A DNA stretch of 30,613 nt from JABHGY01 sp964525185 (GTDB taxonomy: Bacteria; Fidelibacterota; Marinisomatia; Marinisomatales; UBA1611). Positions 16,299-25,612 of the stretch are shown in pieces. Under the pieces are notes generated by a model. The model was not told where the DNA came from and made no database searches. It saw only the letters and a list, made by a program, of their open reading frames with translations. The stretch spans positions 1-30,613 of the forward strand of contig CAZGFQ010000026.1 in the NCBI GenBank assembly GCA_964525185.1, written 5' to 3'. The position numbers were made by a program, and so were the translations under genes. The first letter of the stretch is position 1, and the number at the start of each line of letters is the position of its first letter.

Positions 16299-17595
16299 TG
16301 AAATCTACCTCCAACATATGGACAGAACATGAGATGCATGGATCATAGGCACGTACTAGCATTTCCAAATTCAATATAATCTTTTCTTTTGGTTCATGAA
16401 TAATTTCCGGAACTAATTTTACCATATCATCGTCAATATTTCCCAAATTTTGCCCCGTAGGTATAATGCAATTTGCTTTTTCAATTTGCCCTTGCTGATT
16501 GTATGTATACTCATGATATAATATTCCTCTTGGAACTTCAGTTGCACCAATTCCTGTTCCATATTTTGTTGGTGCTTGATTGGGGCGTTCATCTTTTAAC
16601 CCATTTGAAATGAGTTTATCTATAATATCAATTGTATCTACAGTACAATGGATTACCTCAGCCACTTGAGCAATTGTATTCATATATGGATTTGTGCAGG
16701 GAGTAGTTAAACCCATTTTTTGTCCAGCTTCTTGAGCTACTGTGTGCATTTGACTGTGATTGTTATTCCATCGAGCTAATGCGCCTACCATTAAAGAATC
16801 ACGGTGGTGTTTTGCATGTTTTGATGTACTATGAGGAACAATAAATTCATTTGTCATAGATAAATATTTTGTATCTGGAGATCGCCCTGTATCGGATGAA
16901 AAAATATCTCCATCGTATAAGGCATATTCATAATCATTTTGTAAAGATATATATTCTGTATCCCGATTAAAATTTGGTACAGATTCTGCAAGAGCTATTA
17001 CCGTTTCAACAGTATCCAACGCATCTGGAATCATTTGTTCTAAAAGTCTTTTTTTTAATCCTTCTAACTCTTCAACTGTGGGAATTCGAGTAAAACCCCC
17101 AGGGACTAAAGTAATCGGATGAACTGCTCTACCTGAAATAATATCTCCAATATCGTTGGCGCATTTTTTCATTCTCAACGCACGGACCACAACATCTTTG
17201 TGAGAAGTAATTAAGGGGAATACAGATCCTTCTCCAAGAAAATCAGGGACAGCTAGAAAGTATGCATGTAAAATATTACTTTGGATAGTCGCACCATGGA
17301 TTAAAAGTTTCCGTAATAAAATTGTTTGTTCAGACACATCCAACCCTAAGGCATTTTCCGTAGCTTTTAGTGATGTAATTTGATGACCCAAAGAACAGAT
17401 ACCACAAATACGAGAGGTTATAAAGTGCGCCTCTTGAAAACTTCGTCCTTTTAACATGGCTTCAAAAAAACGGGGCGCTTCTACAATTTCAAGGCGAGCC
17501 TTTTCCAATTTTCCTTCTTTCATATTCACAACAATATTCCCGTGTCCTTCAACACGCGTTAAATGGTGAACATTAATATTTAAATCTTTTCCCAT
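16291..17595 (-). CDS. hydA: [NiFe]-hydrogenase large (alpha) subunit, group 3b type
   Basis: The catalytic subunit that binds the NiFe(CN)2CO centre and makes or splits H2. The 434-residue protein has the N-terminal ligand motif RICGICSLGH (C64, C67) with RVEGHG (E17) and the C-terminal DPCISCSVH (C420, C423, H426). Cleavage after H426 would release only eight residues (MLEVDFIE). The short L2 motif and the neighbouring beta/gamma/delta genes place it with the cytosolic, NAD(P)-linked group 3b (sulfhydrogenase-like) enzymes. These are bidirectional and can dispose of excess reductant or use H2 for NADPH. No Tat signal or membrane anchor is present. Confidence 0.95.
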   Translation of the reverse strand: MGKDLNINVHHLTRVEGHGNIVVNMKEGKLEKARLEIVEAPRFFEAMLKGRSFQEAHFITSRICGICSLGHQITSLKATENALGLDVSEQTILLRKLLIHGATIQSNILHAYFLAVPDFLGEGSVFPLITSHKDVVVRALRMKKCANDIGDIISGRAVHPITLVPGGFTRIPTVEELEGLKKRLLEQMIPDALDTVETVIALAESVPNFNRDTEYISLQNDYEYALYDGDIFSSDTGRSPDTKYLSMTNEFIVPHSTSKHAKHHRDSLMVGALARWNNNHSQMHTVAQEAGQKMGLTTPCTNPYMNTIAQVAEVIHCTVDTIDIIDKLISNGLKDERPNQAPTKYGTGIGATEVPRGILYHEYTYNQQGQIEKANCIIPTGQNLGNIDDDMVKLVPEIIHEPKEKIILNLEMLVRAYDPCISCSVHMLEVDFIE

Positions 17596-17604
17596 GGAAT
17601 TTTC

Positions 17605-18339
17605 CTAATTGATGTGTTGCTCATAATTAAATAGTTCAAGTTTCTTTTTTGCTTCATTTATGGATAAACCATGTTTATTTAATATCTGAATCATGGCATT
17701 AATATCTGGTTTATCGACCAAGCCTCTGCAACCGGTGCAATATTGTCCGAAATTTGTGCATAAAGAGTCACACCCACCCCGCGTTACTGGACCTAAGCAA
17801 ATCATTCCTTTTTCATATACACATTCATTTTCATTTAATTTGCACTCAACGCATACAGGATGAGATGGTGTTATGGGGTTTTTCCCCATGAGTATTGATG
17901 TTAAAATATGTAAAAATTCATTTTTTGTCATTGGGCAACCACGAACTTCATAATCAACACGCACATATCGCGATAATGGTAAGGCGGGTAATGTGGGGAA
18001 TCGATCTTTTTCACAGCCATAAACTTCTTCTCTTACATGCTCTAAGGAATATTGGTTTTTCATCGCATTCATACCACCTTGAACCGCACATGCCCCTAAT
18101 GCAATTAAGATATCACTTCGATTTCGAATGTCGTGAATTCTTTCTACGCATTCTGGCGTGGAAATAGATCCTTCAACAATAGCTACAGTGTAATGATCTG
18201 CTTTATCATCCATGGCCTCTCTCCACTCAACAATATCAATATGTTCAAGAAGGGCGAGGAGTTCGTCTTCAAAGTTTAATTTATTTAATTCACATCCTTC
18301 ACAGCCCGTAAAATCAAAAACAGCTACTTTAGGTTTCAT
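17605..18339 (-). CDS. hydD: [NiFe]-hydrogenase small (delta) subunit, group 3b type
   Basis: The electron-relay subunit next to the NiFe site. The 244-residue protein has the proximal-cluster cysteines C13 and C16 (FTGCEGCELN), C84 (LGACAVQGG) and C135 (RGCPM). Further cysteines C163, C166, C173, C181, C190, C194, C201 and C204 can hold the medial and distal clusters. As expected for group 3 enzymes it lacks the twin-arginine signal of periplasmic small subunits, so the enzyme is cytosolic. Its ATG shares one base with the hydG stop (TAATG), indicating tight coupling. Confidence 0.94.
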   Translation of the reverse strand: MKPKVAVFDFTGCEGCELNKLNFEDELLALLEHIDIVEWREAMDDKADHYTVAIVEGSISTPECVERIHDIRNRSDILIALGACAVQGGMNAMKNQYSLEHVREEVYGCEKDRFPTLPALPLSRYVRVDYEVRGCPMTKNEFLHILTSILMGKNPITPSHPVCVECKLNENECVYEKGMICLGPVTRGGCDSLCTNFGQYCTGCRGLVDKPDINAMIQILNKHGLSINEAKKKLELFNYEQHIN

Positions 18340-19190
18340 TATATAGCCTCCTGTAATTTTTTTAATTCAGGATAATGATAAACAGGTCCATCTTGGCACA
18401 CCAATGATTGATTTATTTGGCAATGGCCACATTTCCCTACGCCACACTTCATGCGTCTCTCTAAGGAGAGATACATATTTTTTTCGGGTAGCCCCTTTGT
18501 ATGAAGTGACAATAAAACAAACTTATACATGACGGGCGGCCCAACTATTGCAGCGACTGTATTTTCCACATCAAGTGATACTGTTGGAATGAGTGTTGTA
18601 ATAACACCAACTATACCATTCCAATCTGGTGATGGTTGATCCACAGTAACTTGAAATTCAATGCCTGGATTACTTTCCCACATATTTAATTCATTCCGAT
18701 ATAATAAATCTTTAGACGTTTTTGACCCGTATAAAATAATTAATCTTCCATACGAATCCCTGTCTTTGAATATAGTATGAATAAGAGATCTTAGGGGGAC
18801 AAGTCCAATACCACCCGCAACAATTAAAACATCCTTCCCTTTAAAGTTTTGGACATCAAATCCTTGCCCAAATGGACCTCGGATTCCCAACTTATCTCCA
18901 ACATTTAGAGCATGAAGTTGTTGAGTTAACATTCCAACATCTCTAATAGCCATTTCAAATAAACCGGGTGTTTCCATTGCGGATGTGATTGAGATTGGCG
19001 CTTCACCAATTCCAAGTAATGAAACTTCTACAAACTGACCTGGTTCGTACGAAAAAGCGTGACTTTCTGGCATTTGAATTTCAAACCATTTTTCTTTTTC
19101 TGTTAACATGCGTGTTTGCTTTATAACGCCCATAGTTGGGATATATAAATTGGGGTTTAAGGATTCAGGTATAGATTGAAAAGATTTCAT
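18339..19190 (-). CDS. hydG: Hydrogenase gamma subunit, FAD/NAD(P)-binding reductase with 2Fe-2S
   Basis: The diaphorase-type subunit that exchanges electrons with NAD(P). It resembles dihydroorotate dehydrogenase electron-transfer subunits. The 283-residue protein has an FAD domain (about 15-105, PGQFVEVSLLG and APISITSA in the RxYS position), an NAD(P) domain (about 110-235, VLIVAGGIGLVPLRSL, IVGPPVMYKF) and a C-terminal 2Fe-2S site C249-C254-C257-C265 (CGVGKCGHC). The Ala-Pro-Ile-Ser form of the FAD motif is usual in this subfamily. Two bases separate it from hydB. Whether NADH or NADPH is preferred cannot be read with confidence. Confidence 0.93.
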   Translation of the reverse strand: MKSFQSIPESLNPNLYIPTMGVIKQTRMLTEKEKWFEIQMPESHAFSYEPGQFVEVSLLGIGEAPISITSAMETPGLFEMAIRDVGMLTQQLHALNVGDKLGIRGPFGQGFDVQNFKGKDVLIVAGGIGLVPLRSLIHTIFKDRDSYGRLIILYGSKTSKDLLYRNELNMWESNPGIEFQVTVDQPSPDWNGIVGVITTLIPTVSLDVENTVAAIVGPPVMYKFVLLSLHTKGLPEKNMYLSLERRMKCGVGKCGHCQINQSLVCQDGPVYHYPELKKLQEAI

Positions 19191-19192
19191 AA

Positions 19193-20224
19193 TTATATCT
19201 CCTTGGCATTTGATTCAAGTATAAGATCATTTACAATATCTACTATACTTATACCAGCCGTGCAATAAGCTGAACATCTTCCACATCCCACACACCATGA
19301 TTCATTCGTTTCATCAGAAATATATTTAAATTTTCTATAAAGCCTGTGGCGCATACGCGCTGCTTTTTGATCCCTGAATATTTCTCCACCAGCAACTTCA
19401 GAAAAAGAACGCAACATACAACCATCTTGAATTCGAACTCTTTTCCCTTTCACTAAGTCCAATTCCATTTCATCTTTTACATCAAAACAAAAACATGTAG
19501 GGCAAACAAGATTGCAAGTACCGCACCCAACACATTTTTCTGCATATTTCTCCCAAACAGGACTAAGCCATGATTTAGAGAACAGATGAGAAAAAGTAAC
19601 AAACATTTCATTTATTTTATGTTTTTGTTTGGGGGATGGTGGTATTATATCAGAATACTCTTCTAAGGGGTAATCTGAAATTAAATTTTTTCCATTTTCT
19701 GTCAATGTTTCAAGTATATATCCATTATCAATGGGATGAACAAATAAGTCAAAACCATTAGAATTATTTGGAGAACCATTTTGTAAGACAGATTCAGAAA
19801 AATGCCATTTATCTGGATTATACGCAATACCAATAAATATAGAATCTTTTCGGCGTGTTAAATATTGTGATTCTGGATTCCCAGTTGAAAAATTATGGTC
19901 AAGCCTAAAAAGGGCCTGCAAATCATAATTATGGACACCCAGAAATATGGAGTTTACAGGTTCAACATTTTCAGAAACCATTACATGGTTATGTGTTGAA
20001 AAAGAGAATAAAGTTTCTTTAGGAGGGAGAAAATACTTTTTTATGGAAGAAAGAGTCCGGTTATAGTTAAGAATAACATGGTTAGGGTTTGAAACTTTTT
20101 CAAACGAAAAAGAGTGAATCCCGCTTTTATGTGGGGCAATCACATCCTTCTTTTTTCCTAAATGAGAAACCCAATCCGGGATAACATCATCTGAAATAAA
20201 CGCTAAAGGAAAGATTTTTGTCAT
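19193..20224 (-). CDS. hydB: Hydrogenase beta subunit with two 4Fe-4S clusters
   Basis: First gene of the operon. The 343-residue protein has a variable N-terminal half with the family motif GVHNYDLQALFRLD (96-109) and two ferredoxin-like clusters in the C-terminal half: C231-C234-C237-C241 (CVGCGTCNLVCPTC) and C311-C314-C317-C321 (CVGCGRCSAYC). It bridges electrons between the flavin subunit HydG and the small subunit HydD, as in Pyrococcus-type sulfhydrogenases. The start is fixed by a perfect GGAGG six bases before the ATG. The N-terminal half is less conserved than the rest in this family, so its details are not interpretable here. Confidence 0.9.
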   Translation of the reverse strand: MTKIFPLAFISDDVIPDWVSHLGKKKDVIAPHKSGIHSFSFEKVSNPNHVILNYNRTLSSIKKYFLPPKETLFSFSTHNHVMVSENVEPVNSIFLGVHNYDLQALFRLDHNFSTGNPESQYLTRRKDSIFIGIAYNPDKWHFSESVLQNGSPNNSNGFDLFVHPIDNGYILETLTENGKNLISDYPLEEYSDIIPPSPKQKHKINEMFVTFSHLFSKSWLSPVWEKYAEKCVGCGTCNLVCPTCFCFDVKDEMELDLVKGKRVRIQDGCMLRSFSEVAGGEIFRDQKAARMRHRLYRKFKYISDETNESWCVGCGRCSAYCTAGISIVDIVNDLILESNAKEI

Positions 20225-20230
20225 TATTTA

Positions 20231-20235
20231 CCTCC
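20231..20235 (-). promoter_or_regulatory. Strong Shine-Dalgarno of the hydrogenase operon
   Basis: GGAGG lies six bases before the hydB ATG. Many other genes of this window have no recognisable ribosome site, so its strength at the head of a 14-gene operon is notable. The promoter must lie between here and the terminator at 20306; no clear -35/-10 pair is visible. Confidence 0.85.
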
Positions 20236-20300
20236 ATTAACTATATGAATTTAGCAATAAAATGGAATACAAGACGATATTATCCCTAAATAATTAAAAA

Positions 20301-20353
20301 AATAAAAAAGCTCCAAATAGACCTCTAAAATAGGTGACTAAATTGGAGCTTTT
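20301..20353 (-). terminator. Intrinsic terminator after the PD40 gene
   Basis: AAAAGCTCCAA (20306-20316) pairs with TTGGAGCTTTT (20343-20353), an 11-bp stem enclosing 26 bases that contain a smaller ACCT/AGGT stem. On the minus strand the stem is followed by a long T-rich run. It ends the envelope gene block and isolates the hydrogenase operon. The stem is nearly symmetrical, so weak plus-strand activity is possible. Confidence 0.8.
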
Positions 20354-20361
20354 ATACTTAA

Positions 20362-20393
20362 ATGAATCAGGTGAGATTCATCAAGGTTTGATG
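20362..20393 (-). other. Two overlapping hairpins in the PD40 3' untranslated region
   Basis: ATGAATC (20362-20368) pairs with GATTCAT (20375-20381), while CATCAA (20379-20384) pairs with TTGATG (20388-20393). The two stems share three bases and cannot both be complete. They lie between the PD40 stop codon and the terminator and could protect the 3' end or be remnants of an older terminator. Confidence 0.35.
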
Positions 20394-20396
20394 GAT

Positions 20397-21392
20397 TTAA
20401 TTCATATATTTTTGAATATCCATCAAGAAGAGAGATAAAGTTCTTTCGCCTGGTTTTGCGCTTCTGCTAGATGAAAACATAAGAGATTTATTGTCGGGTG
20501 AAATCATAGGAAAACCATCAAAAGCATCACTATGAGTTAGACGTGTTTGTTCTCTAGTGTCTAGATTAATCATATAAATTTCAAAATTATGAGGGGGATG
20601 TACTTTTACAAATACAGCATGAATACCATCAGGCCCCGGGTGAGGCGCCCAATTTGTACCATCGTCAAATGTGATTTGTTCTAGATTATTACCATCATGA
20701 TCAATTGTGAAAAGGGTCATAGGTTTAGCCCGTGCATCATCATACTCTTTTAACCATGCTCGATATAATATAGTTTTACTGTCTGGCAAATAAAATGACC
20801 CACCCTCTTGCCATTCATCCGTAAAAGTGATTTGATGTTCATCAGTTCCATCAGATTTCATTTTCCATAAATCTAATTTCCCGTCTATCTGTCTAGTAAA
20901 TAAAATCCACTTTCCATCTGGGGAAACAGATACTTCTGCATCATAATGCATATTATGTGTTAATCGTTGAACATTACTACCATCTAAATTACTTGTATAT
21001 AATTCAGCTCCCTGTGGATATATTATTGGTTTAGACCAATCACCAACCGGAACATCTGGATAATCTCGAGTCGAAGTCCAAATAAGTTTATTTCCATCTG
21101 GGAAATAGTAAGAGCATGCATCTTCACCTTTATCATTAATAAGGGTTATGTTTTTACCATCAATTGTAGATGTATAAACTCGATGAACTTCATCTTCGTC
21201 AGTAATTCGTGCATTACAGATAAAGCTTTCACCATCGGGTGAAAAATAAGCTTCAGCTGCCATTGGTATATTCGGAACAGCTGTCACGCGAGTTTCATCC
21301 CCTTGTGCATAATTTTTTTCAGCAGGTCCGATGACAAAAACAAGTACGACCATGACAAGTATAAGCGCACCGATAGCTTTTGTATTATTCAT
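20397..21392 (-). CDS. Secreted PD40/TolB-like beta-propeller protein
   Basis: A 331-residue protein with one N-terminal hydrophobic segment (about 7-23) ending near NYAQ, either a signal peptide or an anchor facing the periplasm. The rest is a chain of PD40 (WD40-like) repeats: FSPDGESFIC, YFPDGNKLIWTSTRD, VSPDGKWILFTRQ, YLPDSKTILYRAW, PGPDGIHAVFV and ISPDNKSLMFSSS, with inter-blade motifs such as SNLDGSNVQRLTH and MKSDGTDEHQITF. Six blades of TolB type are therefore likely. Such propellers bind partner proteins. It is the last gene of the block, 18 bases after the PorV-like gene with AAGGA eight bases before its ATG, so a role at the outer membrane with the upstream secretion proteins is reasonable but not shown. 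Confidence 0.85.
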   Translation of the reverse strand: MNNTKAIGALILVMVVLVFVIGPAEKNYAQGDETRVTAVPNIPMAAEAYFSPDGESFICNARITDEDEVHRVYTSTIDGKNITLINDKGEDACSYYFPDGNKLIWTSTRDYPDVPVGDWSKPIIYPQGAELYTSNLDGSNVQRLTHNMHYDAEVSVSPDGKWILFTRQIDGKLDLWKMKSDGTDEHQITFTDEWQEGGSFYLPDSKTILYRAWLKEYDDARAKPMTLFTIDHDGNNLEQITFDDGTNWAPHPGPDGIHAVFVKVHPPHNFEIYMINLDTREQTRLTHSDAFDGFPMISPDNKSLMFSSSRSAKPGERTLSLFLMDIQKYMN

Positions 21393-21410
21393 TGTTTATT
21401 TCCTTTTTTG

Positions 21411-22433
21411 TTATTTTAGTTGAAGTTCTATACTTAATTGATTTGTATTTCCGAATGGGCCAAATGGTAAAATACTATAATTAATAGATGTTTGCCCAAT
21501 CCCCATAAGGTGAGTTTGAATTCCGGCTCCAAATGTGAATGCATTTTCGTAATAATTCATTCTATATCCACTACGTAAGAAAACGAAATCTTTAAAAGAA
21601 TATTCACATCCAATATTTAGATGTTCCTTACTGTCATTCGGGTGTTCTGCGTCAATGGCTAATGTTATTCGATTGAAGTGGTTTTTAATAATAGCATCAT
21701 TCATTCCAAGTAAATCTACAGAAATGCCTATTCGGATCATTAATGGGATTGGCCATGTTTCTGTACGAAGATTTACATCGGTAAGTTGATTGCCAGATAA
21801 ATCATCATCAATATCTGACTTTTCAATAAGGTCACGTCCTCGATATTGAAGTTCACCACCAAAATTAGAAAGGGCCATACCAATTTTTAGATTATGAAAT
21901 GCAGTTCTTAAAATAGAACCAATATCAAATGCAACTGTTGACGCAGATTCATTGTGAGCGGATGTACGAATATATTTAAATGTTAATCCATAAGATAGCC
22001 TATCGCTAATCGTTTGGGCATAACTAGCGCCCATGGATAAATCCATAACAGAGTAAAAAAGACCAGTCCCATCAGGTTCACTTACAGTGGTAATTTCTTT
22101 TTCTCCCATTGTAAGCGCTGAAAAAGAAAATCCCAAGCGTCCTTTATTATTTAATTGTATAACTGTTCCAACAAAATCGTGCGAAATATCTAAAGCCCAA
22201 TCATTGTGAGAGAATAATGAATGAATCCCAGAAGAGTAGGTCATACCAGCTGGATTCCAAAATAAAGCAGAAGCATCATCTGCAAGGCCAACAAAGGAGC
22301 CACCCATTCCCATAGATCGAGCGCCAACGCCTAACTTCAAAAATTGCCCAGATGTACTGGCAACTTTGTCAAATTCATGGCCACCAAAAAGGCATGTTAC
22401 AGTTAGGAAAATAGTAAAATAGATTTTTCTCAT
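21411..22433 (-). CDS. PorV/PorQ-family outer-membrane protein (T9SS-associated)
   Basis: A 340-residue outer-membrane barrel with a short signal peptide (about 1-18). The N-terminal signature GQFLKLGVGARSMGMGGSFVGLADDASALFWNPAG (residues about 29-63) is the mark of the PorV/PorQ group of the FadL-like superfamily. PorV shuttles T9SS substrates from the translocon to the cell surface attachment complex. Later strands alternate in barrel fashion and the protein ends QLSIELQLK. Its ATG overlaps the stop of the T9SS-tailed protein gene by four bases, so substrate and candidate shuttle are made together. Related proteins also occur outside T9SS, so the exact role is inference. Confidence 0.85.
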   Translation of the reverse strand: MRKIYFTIFLTVTCLFGGHEFDKVASTSGQFLKLGVGARSMGMGGSFVGLADDASALFWNPAGMTYSSGIHSLFSHNDWALDISHDFVGTVIQLNNKGRLGFSFSALTMGEKEITTVSEPDGTGLFYSVMDLSMGASYAQTISDRLSYGLTFKYIRTSAHNESASTVAFDIGSILRTAFHNLKIGMALSNFGGELQYRGRDLIEKSDIDDDLSGNQLTDVNLRTETWPIPLMIRIGISVDLLGMNDAIIKNHFNRITLAIDAEHPNDSKEHLNIGCEYSFKDFVFLRSGYRMNYYENAFTFGAGIQTHLMGIGQTSINYSILPFGPFGNTNQLSIELQLK

Positions 22434-25400
22434 TTTATCACCAAAAATCTACCGGTTGATTCATTTCCGTCTGGAGTAGATGCATGAAATAAATAAACCC
22501 CGGGTGCAATAAACTGATCATTCTTAGTTCGCATATCCCAAAATTCATACCCAGTATTGGAATCATGTTCTACCTTGGCAACAAAATCACCTAACAGTGT
22601 ATAAATATCAATAGTACATTGGTTAGGCAAATGATTGAATTGTAATTTTTTCCCAAATTCAGTTTTTTCCCAAACATTTGTTACAATATATGGGTCAGGG
22701 ACAACTCGAATATTGGCAAGTGTATTTTCATTAGCCGATCCTTCTGATGAGGCAGTTGTTCCAAAAGTATAATAGATCCCATCACGAAATGGTTTATATG
22801 TTTTAATAGTGAATTGATCTCCATGGGAAGGTGCGACTGCCGTTTGATTAATTGTATTACCATCATTATCAATATAAGTATCTGGAGTATTATTTGTTAA
22901 TAAGAATAAGTAGTTATCCCAATTTTCTGAAGCACCAAGAATAAGTATATCTACGTGAAGTTCTCGCCAGCTTCCGCCCTCATCAGCCTGAACATAACCA
23001 AGCCCACCAGGCTCTAGATCCCACCCTAATGGACTATAGTAATAGCGGCGGTAATATTCCCATGGAGCAGGCATATTAAATTCACCTAGAATAGTAAAAT
23101 CTGATACATTTATTGGGTTATCTGGATCTGTAATTAATTCTACTTTTAACGGTAAATGATAGGTTGAATCAAAGGGGAGACCTGTTTCATAAACAATCAT
23201 GTCATACGACCATTCACCTCCAAAAATATCTAACCATCTAGCATCCACACCACCGTGAGGTGTTGTGTCAATTGTAATACGATAATCATCAACAGTTTCA
23301 ATAACATTTCCCTCTGCTTGTCCACCTGGGACTAGGTCCGGACGTACACTTTCGGTTCTCCAATCAAATGTGCTTGTGTCACCTGAGACATATGTCCATC
23401 CTAAAGAGCTGACGCCGGTTGGTGAATTTTGAATTGTAAATCTTAATCCATCAACAACAGGAAGGTTATCACCTGAATCATCTGATAAAATATGATTAGA
23501 AAAGAGTGTATCATTTTCTGTAGTATCAACTAGGGTGAAGCTTATGTCCATAGACGTATCGCCACTAACAGAAACAACCTGTATGCTATCTTCAAAAGTG
23601 ATTTTATAACCATGCCCCGTAATTTCTTCTGGATTTACAATTTCTATTTGAACAATTCCCTCACAAATACCTCCTTTTGCTGATAATGTATTATCACTAA
23701 TAGAGGCTGAAATTATATTCGTTGGTTGGGCACCAGGGACGACTGAAACCACATGAGATTCAAAGTCAGAGGAACCAATGGGATATAAGTAAGATTGTTC
23801 CAAGCTATCATTAACTTGATTGCCGCGATCATAAGAAGTAACACAATACCAATATTCTAATCCATTAATTAAGTTAGAGTCTACAAACGTATGAGAGAGA
23901 CCTGAGTTTACTCCTAGGTATTGTGGAAATGCAGGATCTAAACCTGAAACATCAATACCGTATCTTTCTAAATCTTCTTCGAGCGTATAATCGAATGTGG
24001 CGATGGGTTCAAATCCAACGGGAATTCCATGTCCATCCGTTACAATATCTCCCCACGTTTTGCCTTGGTCAGTACTTCTAAATACTTTATATCCTTCAAA
24101 ATCTTCTTTTCCAGACAAAACATCTCGCGATGCTTCAGATGGGTTTTCATCCCAATATAAAGTAACCTGACCGTCACCTGGCACAGCTTCCACATTAGGA
24201 GGATCGGGTGGACCAGACCCTTGAAAATACATTTGATACATATCGTTAGCTATTCTAACATTATTCATTAAGTCTGTTGTATCTGCTTCGTTTGGAACTT
24301 CACCGCCATCTCCCATAATGAGTCCTAGCGTTACCGTTACGAATGAATCTGCAGGAATATCGTGAGGCCCACTTGATATGATAAAATTAATTCCATCTCC
24401 TTCTAATTCGACTCCACTCTCTTCATCAAGCCAAGATGGATAATATTCAGCCAAATTGGATGGACTTGTATTATCTATATTTTCATCATTTCCATGAAAG
24501 TACCATGGGATAGAATCTAATACAGACTCATCTTTTTGACTGGTCATTAATGCCCACATTTGTTCATCTGTAGTAGGAGAAACACCACGTGCAAAATGAT
24601 GAAAATCGGTTATACCTATATTGCCAGGAGAATCATATAATCTTAATCCAACAATTCCCAAAGGATCATCTGTATAAGCCCATGTTTTATTTTTCTCATT
24701 ATTTAAATCATAAACATAAACCAAATCTCTTTGTCCATCTCCATCAGAATCCACAAAATTAATATAATCGTGCATATCAAAATCCGGGCGGAATTTGGAA
24801 TAAAATCCCACAGAAACATCCGTTAAATCTTCACCACTTGTATTGAATATCCGTAGTTCCCAAAAAATAAAATCTTCCGCATAGGGGCGACCATAACTAT
24901 ATGCTGTTTGCTCAACTGTTATTCCAACAGAACCTTGAGCATTTTCATCATCGTTATAGGTGCAAAAGATGTCCCTATCGCTGGTAAACTCATTTAGCCT
25001 TGATGGGAGCTGACTAGCATCTAAATGCATTCCAAGAGTATCATCGCTTATTCCAGTAACATCCACACGAAAATAACCTGGCCATTCTCTTTCGTCAGAT
25101 GAAACCCAATTACCACTTTCATCATAATATCCAAAGGGCCATGTTTCTCTAAAATCACTCGAAGCCAAAAATGGTGTATCATCAGACTCTGCTCTAATAT
25201 CTCCTGAATATTCTCTTCCTGGCGAATTATCTGAAGGTAGCCAGTCCACCACTTTTGTCATCGCTTGAGAAACAGTTTCAATGACATTATGCTCATCAAC
25301 GGCAACGACTAAACCTAAGCCATATATATATTGTCTATCTAAATCAGCAGAACGAGGCCAATGACCTGCATTTGTAAACCAAACATGAAAATTAGCTAAA

Positions 25401-25612
25401 TCTCCCATATTACTTGTATTATTTTGAAGTTGGCCTTTATCCATAACACCAACTGCTTTTTCACTGAAACCAAATGGCTTCCCTAGCGATCTAAATGAAT
25501 TGTCGGTGTGGCACCTTGAACAATCAACTGTTTGTGCGTGAATGGGTGTGAGTCCAAAAACTAACATGAAGAAAGAGAGTAATGATTGGTATCTTAATCT
25601 AGAATGTAACAC
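22430..25612 (-). CDS. Large secreted protein with N-terminal CxxCH motif and T9SS-type C-terminal domain
   Basis: A 1060-residue exported protein whose GTG start overlaps the TonB receptor gene by 14 bases. A signal peptide (about 1-26, ending PIHA) is followed almost at once by C31-S-R-C34-H35, a single c-type heme motif. The middle contains a large beta-rich region, a calcium-loop-like DSDGDGQRD near residue 285, and a fibronectin type III domain (about 466-605, DPPNVEAVPGDGQVTLYWDE to YWYCVTSYDRG). The last 95 residues (NIRVVPDPYIV, TIDIYTLLGDFVAKVEH, APGVYLFHAS, GRFLVIK) form a T9SS type A-like sorting domain. The protein is therefore expected on the cell surface or released. Its function is unknown; covalent heme attachment is a prediction from the motif only. 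Confidence 0.85.
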   Translation of the reverse strand: MLHSRLRYQSLLSFFMLVFGLTPIHAQTVDCSRCHTDNSFRSLGKPFGFSEKAVGVMDKGQLQNNTSNMGDLANFHVWFTNAGHWPRSADLDRQYIYGLGLVVAVDEHNVIETVSQAMTKVVDWLPSDNSPGREYSGDIRAESDDTPFLASSDFRETWPFGYYDESGNWVSSDEREWPGYFRVDVTGISDDTLGMHLDASQLPSRLNEFTSDRDIFCTYNDDENAQGSVGITVEQTAYSYGRPYAEDFIFWELRIFNTSGEDLTDVSVGFYSKFRPDFDMHDYINFVDSDGDGQRDLVYVYDLNNEKNKTWAYTDDPLGIVGLRLYDSPGNIGITDFHHFARGVSPTTDEQMWALMTSQKDESVLDSIPWYFHGNDENIDNTSPSNLAEYYPSWLDEESGVELEGDGINFIISSGPHDIPADSFVTVTLGLIMGDGGEVPNEADTTDLMNNVRIANDMYQMYFQGSGPPDPPNVEAVPGDGQVTLYWDENPSEASRDVLSGKEDFEGYKVFRSTDQGKTWGDIVTDGHGIPVGFEPIATFDYTLEEDLERYGIDVSGLDPAFPQYLGVNSGLSHTFVDSNLINGLEYWYCVTSYDRGNQVNDSLEQSYLYPIGSSDFESHVVSVVPGAQPTNIISASISDNTLSAKGGICEGIVQIEIVNPEEITGHGYKITFEDSIQVVSVSGDTSMDISFTLVDTTENDTLFSNHILSDDSGDNLPVVDGLRFTIQNSPTGVSSLGWTYVSGDTSTFDWRTESVRPDLVPGGQAEGNVIETVDDYRITIDTTPHGGVDARWLDIFGGEWSYDMIVYETGLPFDSTYHLPLKVELITDPDNPINVSDFTILGEFNMPAPWEYYRRYYYSPLGWDLEPGGLGYVQADEGGSWRELHVDILILGASENWDNYLFLLTNNTPDTYIDNDGNTINQTAVAPSHGDQFTIKTYKPFRDGIYYTFGTTASSEGSANENTLANIRVVPDPYIVTNVWEKTEFGKKLQFNHLPNQCTIDIYTLLGDFVAKVEHDSNTGYEFWDMRTKNDQFIAPGVYLFHASTPDGNESTGRFLVIK

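Noticed and set aside
20379..20393. ATCAA-ggt-TTGAT dyad that recalls an FNR/CRP-type site near the hydrogenase operon
   Set aside because: The half-sites are in the opposite order to TTGAT-N4-ATCAA and lie upstream of the terminator, in the 3' untranslated region of the preceding gene, so they are unlikely to regulate hydB.
20225..20400. The envelope block and hydrogenase genes as one transcript, since both are on the minus strand
   Set aside because: A strong terminator at 20301-20353 and a fresh strong Shine-Dalgarno at hydB separate them.
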